A DNA stretch of 64,000 nt from Ruminococcus sp. (GCF_017549005.1 NZ_JAFYYT010000038.1:62001-126000), one strand, 5' to 3'. Positions 44,851-53,907 are shown, counted from the first letter of the stretch. Translations and numbers: made by a program. Notes: generated by a model from the sequence alone, not told the origin.

Positions 44851-45321
44851 TCACTCAATGGTGACTTTCTTCATGATCTGAGGAGTTGTAGGCTTGTCCT
44901 GATAGTCTGTAGCGCACTCTGCTATCTCGTCAACTACCTCCATGCCCTCGACTACCTTGCCGAATGCGGCATAGTTTCCGTCAAGGTGAGGAGCGTCCTC
45001 GTGCATGATGAAGAACTGGGAGCCTGCGGAATCGGGCATCATTGAGCGGGCCATTGAGAGAACTCCTCTTGTATGCTTGAGGTCGTTCTTAACGCCGTTT
45101 GCAGCAAATTCGCCCTTGATGTGCCAGCCGGGACCGCCTGTGCCGGTACCGTTGGGGCAGCCGCCCTGTATCATAAATCCCGGGATAACTCTGTGGAATG
45201 TGAGACCGTCATAAAAGCCCTGTTTTACGAGCTTCTCGAAGTTCTCGCATGAGATAGGAGCGATATCGGGATAAAGCTCTATCTTTATTTTCTTTCCGTT
45301 TTCCATTTCGATAATAACCAT
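44851..45321 (-). CDS. Cyclophilin-type peptidyl-prolyl isomerase
   Basis: 156 residues. Core motifs FHRVIPGFMIQGGCPNGTG, GVLSMARSMMPDSAGSQFFI and YAAFGKVVEGM, with the catalytic Arg in FHRV. No signal peptide, so it is cytoplasmic. AAGGAG precedes the ATG. It is followed upstream by an anchored protein gene in the same direction. Confidence 0.95.
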   Translation of the reverse strand: MVIIEMENGKKIKIELYPDIAPISCENFEKLVKQGFYDGLTFHRVIPGFMIQGGCPNGTGTGGPGWHIKGEFAANGVKNDLKHTRGVLSMARSMMPDSAGSQFFIMHEDAPHLDGNYAAFGKVVEGMEVVDEIAECATDYQDKPTTPQIMKKVTIE

Positions 45322-45339
45322 GATGATTTCTCCTTTATA

Positions 45340-45861
45340 TTAATAATAATCTACAAATGGTATCTCAATTGTTCTGTCGGGGTCAAATTCCGTGGTGTCA
45401 GCCTCGCGCCTTTCCTGATCGGCAGCGTCCCTTGAAGCCTGTTCAGCCTGATACTGCTCAAGGAAATCAAGAGTAGTCGGAGTATCGGCATCGTCAGAGC
45501 CTGTAACAGGTATCATCTGTGATATCTGTCCGTTTGCGTCGGTGACTATCATGTACATCTGTCCTGATTCCGTGGGAGCAGTTGTCTCTATCATCATACC
45601 GAACTCGTCTGTGAGTATCTCGCTGAAGAAACCTGTAGTTTCCTCGGTTTCGCCGGTTTCTGACTCTTCACTTGCAGATGTGGGCTTATAGTTGGGCGGA
45701 GTAAGATCCGCAGTATTGAACGGCGTAGTAGGGTCAGTTATAAGGTGAGGGTGCTTTTTATTGGCCTTAGCGATGTCCTCGGCACAGGACTTTCCTGCGA
45801 GGATCATGAACGCTGCGGCGACTATCGCGATACAAAGCGCTATTAATGATCTTGTCTGCAT
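45340..45861 (-). CDS. Membrane-anchored Thr/Glu-rich protein of unknown function
   Basis: 173 residues. A single N-terminal hydrophobic segment (about 6-26, IALCIAIVAAAFMILAGKSC) serves as an anchor; the Cys at its end could be lipid-modified but lacks a good lipobox. The rest is rich in Thr, Glu, Asp and Pro, probably disordered outside the cell. AAGGAG precedes the ATG. No family recognised. Confidence 0.65.
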   Translation of the reverse strand: MQTRSLIALCIAIVAAAFMILAGKSCAEDIAKANKKHPHLITDPTTPFNTADLTPPNYKPTSASEESETGETEETTGFFSEILTDEFGMMIETTAPTESGQMYMIVTDANGQISQMIPVTGSDDADTPTTLDFLEQYQAEQASRDAADQERREADTTEFDPDRTIEIPFVDYY

Positions 45862-45894
45862 ACTGAACGCTCCTTAAAAGGTTTGATATAAACT

Positions 45895-45923
45895 ATTATA
45901 ATCTAATCTCTGTGCGTTGTCAA
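45895..45923 (-). promoter_or_regulatory. Consensus promoter of the anchored-protein/cyclophilin operon
   Basis: Minus strand TTGACA (45923-45918), 17 bases, TATAAT (45900-45895). Confidence 0.85.
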
Positions 45924-46004
45924 GTGCCGGGAAATGCCATTGATCTGTTTCGATGTGTAATATTCGGCATTGAACGTGAATATGATGTACAGGGAGGAGA
46001 TAGT

Positions 46005-46697
46005 ATGAAAAACGGTAATTTCGATACTGAAAAATATAAACAGGAGCTTATGAAGCTATACAGCAGAAGCTCTTCACATGGCGAGGAACTGCCGAAAACC
46101 GAGAATGAGAAAACGGAGGAGCTTCCTGACGATACTGCCTATGCCGAATTCAGCGGAAGTGACGGCAGCGGCGAGGCAGAGGACTACAACAGCCGCTATC
46201 CCGAGCCCGATCTTTCAGGGCTGGATACGGATCTCGGTACGGAGAACACCGAGGACGACGCGCCGCAGGAATACAGCTCCGAAGAGCTGCTCGGCAGCGA
46301 AAGGGGCTATATACTTGTAAATGTGCGGACAGGTGACGATTCCTCTGCTGTTGAGGGGGCTTTTGTAAAGGTAACGGCTGTGGTGGACGGGAAAAGGCTC
46401 GTTCTTGCTTCGGGAGCTACCGATGAGAGCGGCGTATCGCCGAAATTCTCGGTACCTGTGCCTGACCTTGAGCACTCTCAGACGCCCGACCCCGACGAGA
46501 GACCCTATAACCTTTTCGACGTAAGCGTTTACGCAGAGGGCTTCTTCCGCGCAAGAAGCGTTGATGTTCCTGTATTTTCGGGGATAACCTCGGTCCAGAA
46601 CTTCAACCTCATACCTGTTCCGCTTATGATGAGCAGCGACGATGAAACTGTGACCTACTACAATGCAGAGCCGGGCTTCGGCGGCGGAAAGGAGTGA
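46005..46697 (+). CDS. Acidic protein with a carboxypeptidase-regulatory-like domain
   Basis: 230 residues; GGGAGGAG precedes the ATG. The first 120 residues are acidic and low in structure. From about 125 there is a beta-sandwich of the carboxypeptidase-regulatory type (GYILVNVRTGDDSSAVEGAF, then ASGATDESGVSPKF and NLFDVSVYAEGFFRARS). No signal peptide is seen. It lies 3 bases before the SpoIID-like gene, so the two act together. The exact role is unknown; envelope or spore coat association is a guess. Confidence 0.7.
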   Translation: MKNGNFDTEKYKQELMKLYSRSSSHGEELPKTENEKTEELPDDTAYAEFSGSDGSGEAEDYNSRYPEPDLSGLDTDLGTENTEDDAPQEYSSEELLGSERGYILVNVRTGDDSSAVEGAFVKVTAVVDGKRLVLASGATDESGVSPKFSVPVPDLEHSQTPDPDERPYNLFDVSVYAEGFFRARSVDVPVFSGITSVQNFNLIPVPLMMSSDDETVTYYNAEPGFGGGKE

Positions 46698-46700
46698 ACC

Positions 46701-48092
46701 ATGCTTACAGGCACGCCCTTTATCCCCGAAACTATCACCGTTCACTTAGGCTTTCCCGATTCCGACGCCCCGAATGTTGAGGTGGACTTCGCCTCTTATG
46801 TCAAGAACGTGGCTTCAAGCGAGATATATCCCACATGGAATATAAGTGCTCTCCGAGCCAATATTTACGCTATAGTCTCCTTTGCGCTGAACCGTATCTA
46901 TACGGAATGGTACCGCTCACGGGGGTACGACTTCGATATCACGGCGACTACTCAGTTCGACCAGAAATTCATAAACGGTCGGGAGTATTTCGAGAATATA
47001 AGCTATCTTGTTGACGAGCTGTTCAACGACTACGTAAGGCGGAAGGGTAGCGTGGAACCGCTTTTTACAGCCTTCTGCAACGGTACGACGACTACCTGCA
47101 GCGGACTTTCACAGTGGGGGACTCAGTATCTTGCGGAAAGGGGCTACAATTCGCTGGAGATACTGAAATATTACTACGGCGAGGACATAGAGATAGTACA
47201 GGACGCTCCCGTGCGGACGGCTCTGCCGTCGTATCCGGGTACAGAGCTGAGAAACGGCTCTTTCGGCAACGATGTGAAGTTCGTACAGGTGTGGCTTAAC
47301 CGTATATCGGGAAACTTCCCGGCAATACCAAAAATTCCTGCCGCAGACGGCATATTTGATACGCCTACGGAGAATGCCGTGAGGAAGTTCCAGCAGGTAT
47401 TCGGACTTGAGCAGACCGGCGCTGTGGACGCGGCTACATGGTACAGGATATCCTATATCTACACAAGCGTCAAGAAGCTTGCGGAGCTGGATTCCGAGGG
47501 AGTACGATTCGAGGAGATAGCTCCGAGATTCACGGAAGACCTCAGTATCGGTATGCAGTCCATAGAGGTGAGTATGCTGCAATACTATCTTGCGGTGATA
47601 GGAGCTTACTATGAAGCAGTCATACCCGTGGAGATAACAGGCTATTTCGGGGAGCAGACCGAGCGTTCGCTCAAGTCGTTCCAGCGTGTTTTCGGACTGC
47701 CTCAGACAGGAGTTGCGGACAGAGCCACGCGGAACGACCTTTACCGCGCATATCAGGGCATAGTGGAGAGCGTTCCGCCGCAGTATACCTATGTTGCACT
47801 GTATCCGGGAACTGTTCTGAGAGAGGGAGCGAACGGAGAGTCGGTGAGGACGATACAGCAGTACCTCACATACATAAACAGGAGCTATCCCGATATCCCT
47901 GCGGTCAGCGATACAGGCTATTTCGGTCCTCTTACGAAGCAGTCCGTAACGGCTTTTCAGCGTCAGTTCGGTATTGATACTACAGGTATAGTGGGAGCCG
48001 TCACATGGGACAGGATAGCAGGCGTATATTCCGACCTGCGATACGGATTCGACAAGCGCCCCTATCAGAACCCGGGCTACACTATCAGGTAG
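46701..48092 (+). CDS. SpoIID/LytB-like domain protein with three peptidoglycan-binding domains
   Basis: 463 residues. The N-terminal half (15-175) resembles SpoIID/LytB: EIYPTWNISALRANIYAIVS, CNGTTTTCSGLSQWGTQYL and SLEILKYYY. Three PG_binding_1 repeats follow (about 180-265, 285-350 and 370-445), each with a KFQQVFGL- or SFQRVFGL-type helix and a TG turn. SpoIID cuts peptidoglycan glycan strands during engulfment. There is no signal peptide, which is odd for a wall enzyme. A similar gene is frequent in Clostridia. Confidence 0.8.
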   Translation: MLTGTPFIPETITVHLGFPDSDAPNVEVDFASYVKNVASSEIYPTWNISALRANIYAIVSFALNRIYTEWYRSRGYDFDITATTQFDQKFINGREYFENISYLVDELFNDYVRRKGSVEPLFTAFCNGTTTTCSGLSQWGTQYLAERGYNSLEILKYYYGEDIEIVQDAPVRTALPSYPGTELRNGSFGNDVKFVQVWLNRISGNFPAIPKIPAADGIFDTPTENAVRKFQQVFGLEQTGAVDAATWYRISYIYTSVKKLAELDSEGVRFEEIAPRFTEDLSIGMQSIEVSMLQYYLAVIGAYYEAVIPVEITGYFGEQTERSLKSFQRVFGLPQTGVADRATRNDLYRAYQGIVESVPPQYTYVALYPGTVLREGANGESVRTIQQYLTYINRSYPDIPAVSDTGYFGPLTKQSVTAFQRQFGIDTTGIVGAVTWDRIAGVYSDLRYGFDKRPYQNPGYTIR

Positions 48093-48156
48093 GGAAAGGA
48101 GTCCATATAAGGCTTAGTTCTGAGTTCATTATAAATCTATGATTGGAGTTGGTATC

Positions 48157-48663
48157 GTGCCATATACAGAGCAGCAGAAAAAAGAACACATCAGGGAGCT
48201 ACAGAGCTATCTTTACGGGATATCACTGTTTGACAGGCGTATTCCGCAGGTGCTCCCAGACGGAACATATGACGAGTCAACAATGCAGGCTGTAAAAGCA
48301 TTTCAGCGTGCATACGGACTTCCCGACACAGGTGAGACCGATACCGCCACATGGGACAGGATAGCAGCAGTTTACCGCGATTACATTGAAGAAGCTCCTG
48401 CGGCTTACCATGTTTTTCCGTCGAGGAGCTTCAAGGTATGCCGCGGCGACAGCGGAGAGCTGGTCTATATCATACAGGCCATGCTTATGAAAGCTGCTGC
48501 GTGGTACGATAATATGCCGAAAATATCAGTGAGCGGCGAGTTCGACGAGGCTTCCTTCAGGGCGGTAAGGGCATTTCAGAGCTGCTGCGGGATTGCCGAG
48601 AGCGGAACGGTGGACTGCATTACATGGAATATGCTTGTGCGGTTCCTTGAGGATAAGGCATGA
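48157..48663 (+). CDS. Protein with two peptidoglycan-binding domains
   Basis: 168 residues: two PG_binding_1 modules (about 12-75, AVKAFQRAYGLPDTGETDTATW; and 90-160, AVRAFQSCCGIAESGTVDCITW). The GTG at 48157 has GGAG at a fitting distance; the ATG at 48139 does not. No catalytic domain or signal peptide. It follows the SpoIID-like gene by 64 bases and extends the same theme. Confidence 0.8.
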   Translation: MPYTEQQKKEHIRELQSYLYGISLFDRRIPQVLPDGTYDESTMQAVKAFQRAYGLPDTGETDTATWDRIAAVYRDYIEEAPAAYHVFPSRSFKVCRGDSGELVYIIQAMLMKAAAWYDNMPKISVSGEFDEASFRAVRAFQSCCGIAESGTVDCITWNMLVRFLEDKA

Positions 48664-48796
48664 TATTTTTTCTCATGTCCTTTGAAACAATAAATAAGAA
48701 AGAATAAAAATTGTATCGCTGAAAGGCAGTATTATTGGAATTAGTCCGCGAAGAGGCAATATAATTCTTATTTCTTCGCTGTTCTTTATTATTTTA
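48664..48796 (+). other. Gene-free stretch with inverted repeat
   Basis: AAATAAGAA (about 48692) and TTCTTATTT (about 48767) are inverted 9-mers around 70 bases. A weak promoter match (TTGAAA-17-TAAAAA at 48682-48710) precedes it. A small RNA ending at the terminator below is possible but unsupported. Confidence 0.3.
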
Positions 48797-48838
48797 GAAA
48801 AAGCTGTAAAGAAGCTAAAGCTTCTTTACAGCTTTTTT
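48797..48838. terminator. Strong bidirectional terminator
   Basis: AAAAAGCTGTAAAGAAGC-TAAA-GCTTCTTTACAGCTTTTT: 18 perfect pairs. Confidence 0.93.
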
Positions 48839-48911
48839 GCTTTCACGGGGAGTTTTCTTATGTCCTTTTCACGGGCTGACAGCTGTGGGGGGAACGGCTA
48901 AAGGCTTGCAT

Positions 48912-48940
48912 TTGACTTTATAATAAGAATGTGATATAAT
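48912..48940 (+). promoter_or_regulatory. Promoter of gltX
   Basis: TTGACT (48912-48917), 17 bases, TATAAT (48935-48940), TG before the -10. The short leader has a hairpin GTCTGTC-AGCA-GACAGAC (48951-48968). Confidence 0.8.
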
Positions 48941-48994
48941 AAATTAAATGTGTCTGTCAGCAGACAGACGGAGAACATACAAAGGATTGATAAT

Positions 48995-50635
48995 ATGGAT
49001 TATAAAGCACTTGCAGACTACCTTTTCCCCGATGTCAAGGATACTCCCGAGGATATCGAGGCGCGTTTCCCCGAAAGACAGCTCCCCGCTGGAGCCAATG
49101 TTACACGTATCGGACCAAGTCCCACGGGCTTCGTTCACCTCGGAAACCTTTACAACGCCATCATCGGCGAGCGTATAGCTCACCAGTCACAGGGCGTTTT
49201 CTACCTGAGAATAGAGGATACGGACAATAAGCGCGAGGTGGAGGGCGCTGTTGAGACTGTCATCAACGCTATGGACTATTTCGGAGTACACTTCGACGAG
49301 GGTGCCACAGCAGTGGGCGACAACGGAAAATACGGTCCTTACCGTCAGAGACAGCGTAAGGAGATATATCACGTTTTTGCGAAGCTCCTTACCGAAAGGG
49401 GACTTGCTTACCCTTGCTTCATGACTGCCGAGGAGATAGAAGCTGTCCGCGAGCAGCAGACCGCCAATAAGGAAAATCCCGGAATTTACGGTAAGTACGC
49501 AAAGTGCCGCGACCTTACTCTCGACGAGATAAAGGCAAATATCGAGGCAGGCAAGGAATGGGTGCTCCGTTTCAGAGGTGAGGAGACAGGCGAGAACATC
49601 GCAGTTGAGGACGCTATCCGCGGAAAGCTGGAAATGCCGAGAAACAATATGGATTTCGTACTCCTCAAGAGCGATGGTATACCAACATATCACTTCGCTC
49701 ACGTTATTGACGACCACTTTATGCGCTCGACCCACGTTATACGCGGCGAGGAGTGGATATCTTCACTGCCCATGCACGTTGAGCTCTTCAATACTCTCGG
49801 CTGGAAGCAGCCTGTATACTGCCATACTGCAACTCTTATGAAGATAGACGAGGAGTCGGGCGGAAAGAGAAAGCTCTCCAAGAGAAAGGACCCAGAGCTT
49901 GCACTTGCCTACTATCAGCAGGAGGGTATCAGCAAGGACGCTGTATGGGAGTTCCTTCTTACTCTGCTGAATTCCAACTATGAGGAGTGGCGTATCGCCA
50001 ACCCTGAGGCTGATTACCATGAGTTCCCGTATACTCTTGAAAAGATGTCTGTTTCGGGAGCTCTCGTAGACCTGGACAAGATGAGGGATATTTCCAAGAA
50101 CGTTATCTGCCGCATGAGCGCTGAGCAGGTCCGCGACGGCTGGCTGGAATGGTGCAATGAGTACAATAAGGACTTTGCAGCTCTCATAAACAAGTATCCG
50201 GAAAGAACTCTCGGAGCTCTGAATATAGGCAGAGGCGGCGCAAAGCCAAGACGTGATATCGAGACCTGGAAGCAGGCCTGCGATTTCATGAGCTTCTACT
50301 ATGACGAGACTTTCAGGGTGACAGACGATATGCCCGTGGAGTGCGACGAGGCAACAGTAAAGGAATTCTTCGGCAAGTATCTTGCAAGCTACGACCATAA
50401 TGACGATTCTGCTGTTTGGTTCGACAAGGTAAAGGCTATAACCGAGGAAATGGGCTTTGCTGTAAAGCCCAAGGACTACAAGAAAAATCCCGAGCAGTTC
50501 AGGGGAAGCATAGTCCATATCACGAATATGCTGAGAATAGCTCTCACAGGACACGCAAACGCTCCCGATATATGGGAAGTGAGCCACGTTCTGGGCGAGG
50601 AGATCACACGCAAAAGGCTGCAAGCCTTTGCTTAA
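48995..50635 (+). CDS. gltX: Glutamyl-tRNA synthetase (long Clostridia type)
   Basis: 546 residues, longer than the usual 480. The HIGH motif is GPSPTGFVHLGNLYNA, the KMSKS equivalent is RKLSKRKDPE, and the ENVERY-like IRGEEWISSLPMHV is present. The long form is common in Clostridia. Whether it also charges tRNA-Gln (with GatCAB) cannot be told. The ATG at 48995 follows AAAGGA; an earlier in-frame start would lie close to the promoter. Confidence 0.93.
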   Translation: MDYKALADYLFPDVKDTPEDIEARFPERQLPAGANVTRIGPSPTGFVHLGNLYNAIIGERIAHQSQGVFYLRIEDTDNKREVEGAVETVINAMDYFGVHFDEGATAVGDNGKYGPYRQRQRKEIYHVFAKLLTERGLAYPCFMTAEEIEAVREQQTANKENPGIYGKYAKCRDLTLDEIKANIEAGKEWVLRFRGEETGENIAVEDAIRGKLEMPRNNMDFVLLKSDGIPTYHFAHVIDDHFMRSTHVIRGEEWISSLPMHVELFNTLGWKQPVYCHTATLMKIDEESGGKRKLSKRKDPELALAYYQQEGISKDAVWEFLLTLLNSNYEEWRIANPEADYHEFPYTLEKMSVSGALVDLDKMRDISKNVICRMSAEQVRDGWLEWCNEYNKDFAALINKYPERTLGALNIGRGGAKPRRDIETWKQACDFMSFYYDETFRVTDDMPVECDEATVKEFFGKYLASYDHNDDSAVWFDKVKAITEEMGFAVKPKDYKKNPEQFRGSIVHITNMLRIALTGHANAPDIWEVSHVLGEEITRKRLQAFA

Positions 50636-50671
50636 TGCATAATTAATGGGTACCTTGAATTATTCAGATCC

Positions 50672-50687
50672 GTCCGCATATGCGGAC
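50672..50687. repeat. Perfect palindrome in the gltX-MetRS gap
   Basis: GTCCGCATATGCGGAC, 16 bases. The rest of the gap is ATTATGAATT-type AT-rich repeat. Confidence 0.5.
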
Positions 50688-50730
50688 ACCACGATTATGA
50701 ATTATGAATTGAAATAAAGAGGTAATAAAG

Positions 50731-52740
50731 ATGTCAGACAATAAAGAAAAGAAAAATTTTGAGATGCCCCGTCCTGTGTTCCCGAAAAGATGTATAGTCA
50801 CAGGCGGTATGCCTTACGGCAACAAGGAGCTCCACTTCGGTCATGTCGGCGGAATGTTCGTGTTCGCGGACACTTTTGCACGTTTCATGCGCGACAGGAT
50901 AGGCAAGGAAAACGTTATTTTTGTAGGCGGTACGGACTGCTACGGTTCGCCTATCGCAGAGGGCTGGAGAGTCAAGGTCAAGAACGGCGAGTTCAGCGGC
51001 TCTCTTGAGGACTTCGTACAGAAAAACCACGACAAGCAGCAGGAAACCCTCGACGCTTACGGTATTTCACTCAATATCTTTGCAGCTTCGGGTCTCGGAC
51101 GCTCAAAGGAGATACACGCCTCCGTCACAGACCGTTTTATAAGCTCCCTCCACAAGAAGGGACAGCTCGAGCAGAGGACTACCATGCAGTTCTTTGACGA
51201 GAAAGCAGGAGTTTTCATCAACGGCAGACAGGTCATCGGTAAATGTCCTGTAGACGGCTGTACTTCCGAAAAGGGCTATGCAGACGAGTGTGACATGGGT
51301 CATCAGTATATGCCCGAGAACCTCATCAACCCCATAAGCACCCTTACAGGCGAAACTCCTACAATGAAGCCTGTTACAAACTGGTATTTCAAGCTCCGCG
51401 ACTATGAGCAGCTCATGAAGGAATGGGTCGAGGAACTGAAAAAGCGCAAGGATATCCGTCCCGTTGTATGGAAGACCATCGACGAGTTCCTCAAGAACCC
51501 CGTTATATACATAAAGCGCGAGTTCGAGGAAAAGTACATGGAGCTGAAAGCCTCCATGCCCGAGCATAATTATATAGAAGAGCCCAAAAAGCCTTCATTT
51601 ACAATAGAGTTCAGCAAGCTTTCCGACTGCGACGAAGCCTGCCGCATACTCACAGAAAACGGCATACGCTACAGAACGGGAAAGACACTTGTCCCTTTCC
51701 GTCTGACGGGAAATATCGAGTGGGGAGTTCCTGCGCCTGTTATGGAGGGCGTTGACGGTCTTACCGTATGGGTATGGCCTGAGTCACTGTGGGCTCCTAT
51801 CTCCTTTACCGAGACTTATCTTGAATCTATCGGTCATGATACCGAGGAGTGGAGAGATTACTGGTGCAGCAAGGATTCCACTGTATATCAGTTCATCGGT
51901 CAGGACAATATCTACTTCTACGGTATTGCCGAGCCTGCAATGTGGATGGCTCAGCAGGAGAGCGGTACAAAGACTGCTTCACCTGCGGACGGAGAGCTGC
52001 AGCTCCCTGTTATCGTGGCTAACCACCATATCCTGTTCCTTGACAAGAAGGCTTCAAGCTCAGGCGCAGTAAAGCCGCCTATGGCTGATGATCTGCTCAA
52101 CCACTACACCCCTGAGCAGCTCCGTATGCACTGGCTCGGTCTCGGTCTGGGACAGCGTTCCGTAAGCTTCATGCCGAAGCCCTATAATCCCGACGCAAAG
52201 CCCGATGACGCCGATCCTGTTGTAAAGGACGGTCTGCTCCTTTCAAACGTTTTCAACCGTATGATAAGAACTGCTTTCTATACCGCTCAGAAAGAGCTTG
52301 ACGGCGTTATGCCCGACAATGCTCCCGAGGAGAAGTTCCTTGAGGAGGCGAAAAAGGCAGTTCTCGAGTATGAGAGACATATGTCAAAGTTCGCTTTCCA
52401 CCAGTGTACCTACGTTCTTGACAGCTATATCCGCAACGGCAGCAAGTACATGGCAAAGGCCCTTACAGGTGAATATCCCGACAAGGAGGCGCTCAGACAG
52501 GCTCTTGCGAACCTGTTCTACATGATAAGGATAACAGGCGTACTGCTCCACCCGATGGCACCGTTCGGCACTGAAAAGCTCCGCGAGTACCTTGATGTTG
52601 ATGAGCGTATATGGTCATGGGATACTATCCTCGAGCCTCTTACATATTTCACAGGAAACGGCCACAAGCTGAAGTTCCTGCCTCCGAGAACGGACTTCTT
52701 CACACGTCATGAAAGCCAGTTTGCTTCTGCCGGGGAGTAA
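50731..52740 (+). CDS. metG: Methionyl-tRNA synthetase-like class I ligase with non-standard KMSKS loop
   Basis: 669 residues. The N-terminal site TGGMPYGNKELHFGHVGG carries the HIGH motif as HFGH. A zinc finger is visible (CPVDGC...CDMGH). The catalytic region has GNIEWGVPAP and WVWPESLWAPISF. Where KMSKS should be, the sequence reads DKKASSSGAVKPP; the second Lys is missing. A C-terminal anticodon-binding helical domain follows, without the tRNA-binding tail of standard MetRS. It could be a true MetRS variant or a paralogue with another role. Gene symbol is tentative. Confidence 0.75.
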   Translation: MSDNKEKKNFEMPRPVFPKRCIVTGGMPYGNKELHFGHVGGMFVFADTFARFMRDRIGKENVIFVGGTDCYGSPIAEGWRVKVKNGEFSGSLEDFVQKNHDKQQETLDAYGISLNIFAASGLGRSKEIHASVTDRFISSLHKKGQLEQRTTMQFFDEKAGVFINGRQVIGKCPVDGCTSEKGYADECDMGHQYMPENLINPISTLTGETPTMKPVTNWYFKLRDYEQLMKEWVEELKKRKDIRPVVWKTIDEFLKNPVIYIKREFEEKYMELKASMPEHNYIEEPKKPSFTIEFSKLSDCDEACRILTENGIRYRTGKTLVPFRLTGNIEWGVPAPVMEGVDGLTVWVWPESLWAPISFTETYLESIGHDTEEWRDYWCSKDSTVYQFIGQDNIYFYGIAEPAMWMAQQESGTKTASPADGELQLPVIVANHHILFLDKKASSSGAVKPPMADDLLNHYTPEQLRMHWLGLGLGQRSVSFMPKPYNPDAKPDDADPVVKDGLLLSNVFNRMIRTAFYTAQKELDGVMPDNAPEEKFLEEAKKAVLEYERHMSKFAFHQCTYVLDSYIRNGSKYMAKALTGEYPDKEALRQALANLFYMIRITGVLLHPMAPFGTEKLREYLDVDERIWSWDTILEPLTYFTGNGHKLKFLPPRTDFFTRHESQFASAGE

Positions 52741-52778
52741 TTAGTAAGCAGAAAGCAGTGATCGGCAAGTAGTTTGCA

Positions 52779-52798
52779 GGGGCGGATATTGTCTGTCC
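52779..52798. repeat. Intergenic palindrome, copy 5 (wobble form)
   Basis: GGGCGGAT-ATT-GTCTGTCC: all eight pairs survive in RNA through G-U wobbles. It shares GCAGGGGCGGAT context with copies 2 and 4. Confidence 0.55.
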
Positions 52799-52881
52799 TC
52801 AGGCAGCATACCAAAGCAAAATAATCTCAGTTCTCGGTTCTTTGTCCTTTGACCTGAGTTCTGACAAGGAGTAATAAACCA

Positions 52882-53811
52882 ATGATATATAACAACGTTC
52901 TGGAGGCTATCGGACACACTCCGATGATAAAGCTCAACCGAATGAACAAAAAAGGAAACGCTGACGTCCTCGTGAAGTTCGAGGGTCTCAACGTTGGCGG
53001 TTCCATAAAGACACGCACAGCATACAACATGATCCGCCATGCCGAAATGGAAGGCAAAATACACGAGGGAACTGTGATCGTTGAGCCTACAAGCGGCAAT
53101 CAGGGCATAGGCCTCGCCCTTGTGGGAGCTGTAAAGGGCTACAGAACTATCATAATAATGCCCGATTCCGTCAGCGAGGAGCGCCGTAAGCTTGTCAACC
53201 ATTACGGTGCGGAGGTAATGCTTATCCATGATGACGGCGATATCGGAAAGTGCATACAGGAGTGCCTTGATACTGCCCTCAGAATGGCAGAAGAGGACGA
53301 GAACGTGTTCGTTCCGCAGCAGTTCGCAAATGTGAACAATATCGGAGCTCATAAGTTCCATACAGCTCTTGAGATCCTGGAGCAGACTGCGGTAAAGATA
53401 GACGGTTTCTGCTCGGGGATCGGCACGGGCGGAACTATCACAGGTATCGGCGAGGCTCTCAAGGCTCAGTATCCAGATATGATAATATGGGCTGTAGAGC
53501 CCGAAAACGCTGCCATACTGGCAGGCGGAAACATCGGAACTCACCTTCAGATGGGAATAGGCGACGGAATAATCCCCGATATACTCAACCAGAACATATA
53601 CGATGATATTTATATAGTTACCGACGAGGAGGCTATCCAGACCGCAAAGGACCTTGCTTCAAAGGAGGGCATAATGTGCGGCATCTCCAGCGGCACAAAC
53701 GTAGCGGCTGCTCTCAAGCTTGCTGAAAAACTGGGTGAGGGCAAGACAGTGGTCACTATTCTTCCCGATACTGCGGAGAGATATTTCTCCACGCCGCTTT
53801 TCGAGGACTGA
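52882..53811 (+). CDS. cysK: Cysteine-synthase-family PLP enzyme
   Basis: 309 residues, fold type II. The PLP lysine is in VGGSIKTRTAYNMI (usually SVKDR), the substrate loop is EPTSGNQGIGLA (usually TSGNTG), and the phosphate loop is GIGTGGTITG. These two changes could shift the substrate, for example toward beta-elimination or homocysteine. O-acetylserine sulfhydrylase remains the default call. AAGGAG precedes the ATG. Confidence 0.82.
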   Translation: MIYNNVLEAIGHTPMIKLNRMNKKGNADVLVKFEGLNVGGSIKTRTAYNMIRHAEMEGKIHEGTVIVEPTSGNQGIGLALVGAVKGYRTIIIMPDSVSEERRKLVNHYGAEVMLIHDDGDIGKCIQECLDTALRMAEEDENVFVPQQFANVNNIGAHKFHTALEILEQTAVKIDGFCSGIGTGGTITGIGEALKAQYPDMIIWAVEPENAAILAGGNIGTHLQMGIGDGIIPDILNQNIYDDIYIVTDEEAIQTAKDLASKEGIMCGISSGTNVAAALKLAEKLGEGKTVVTILPDTAERYFSTPLFED

Positions 53812-53836
53812 CAAAAACGCCTCAGGGCGTTATGCC

Positions 53837-53879
53837 TGATGCTTATATAGAAAGTAAAAAAGTTTCTATATGAGTATCA
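53837..53879 (+). promoter_or_regulatory. Long wobble-paired hairpin before the PPOX gene
   Basis: 17 pairs, including two G-U wobbles, around the 9-base loop GTAAAAAAG. It lies 12 bases before the GGAGG of the next gene. It may act as a terminator-like or processing element; no T run follows. Confidence 0.45.
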
Positions 53880-53907
53880 GTGATAAAAATAAGGAGGTAT
53901 ATTTATC

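Noticed and set aside
48664-48838. 6S RNA or other known small RNA
   Set aside because: Promoter match is weak and the fold is not convincing; only the terminator is firm.
50636-50730. Small gene between gltX and the MetRS-like gene
   Set aside because: Only AT-rich repeat text and one palindrome; no frame of length.
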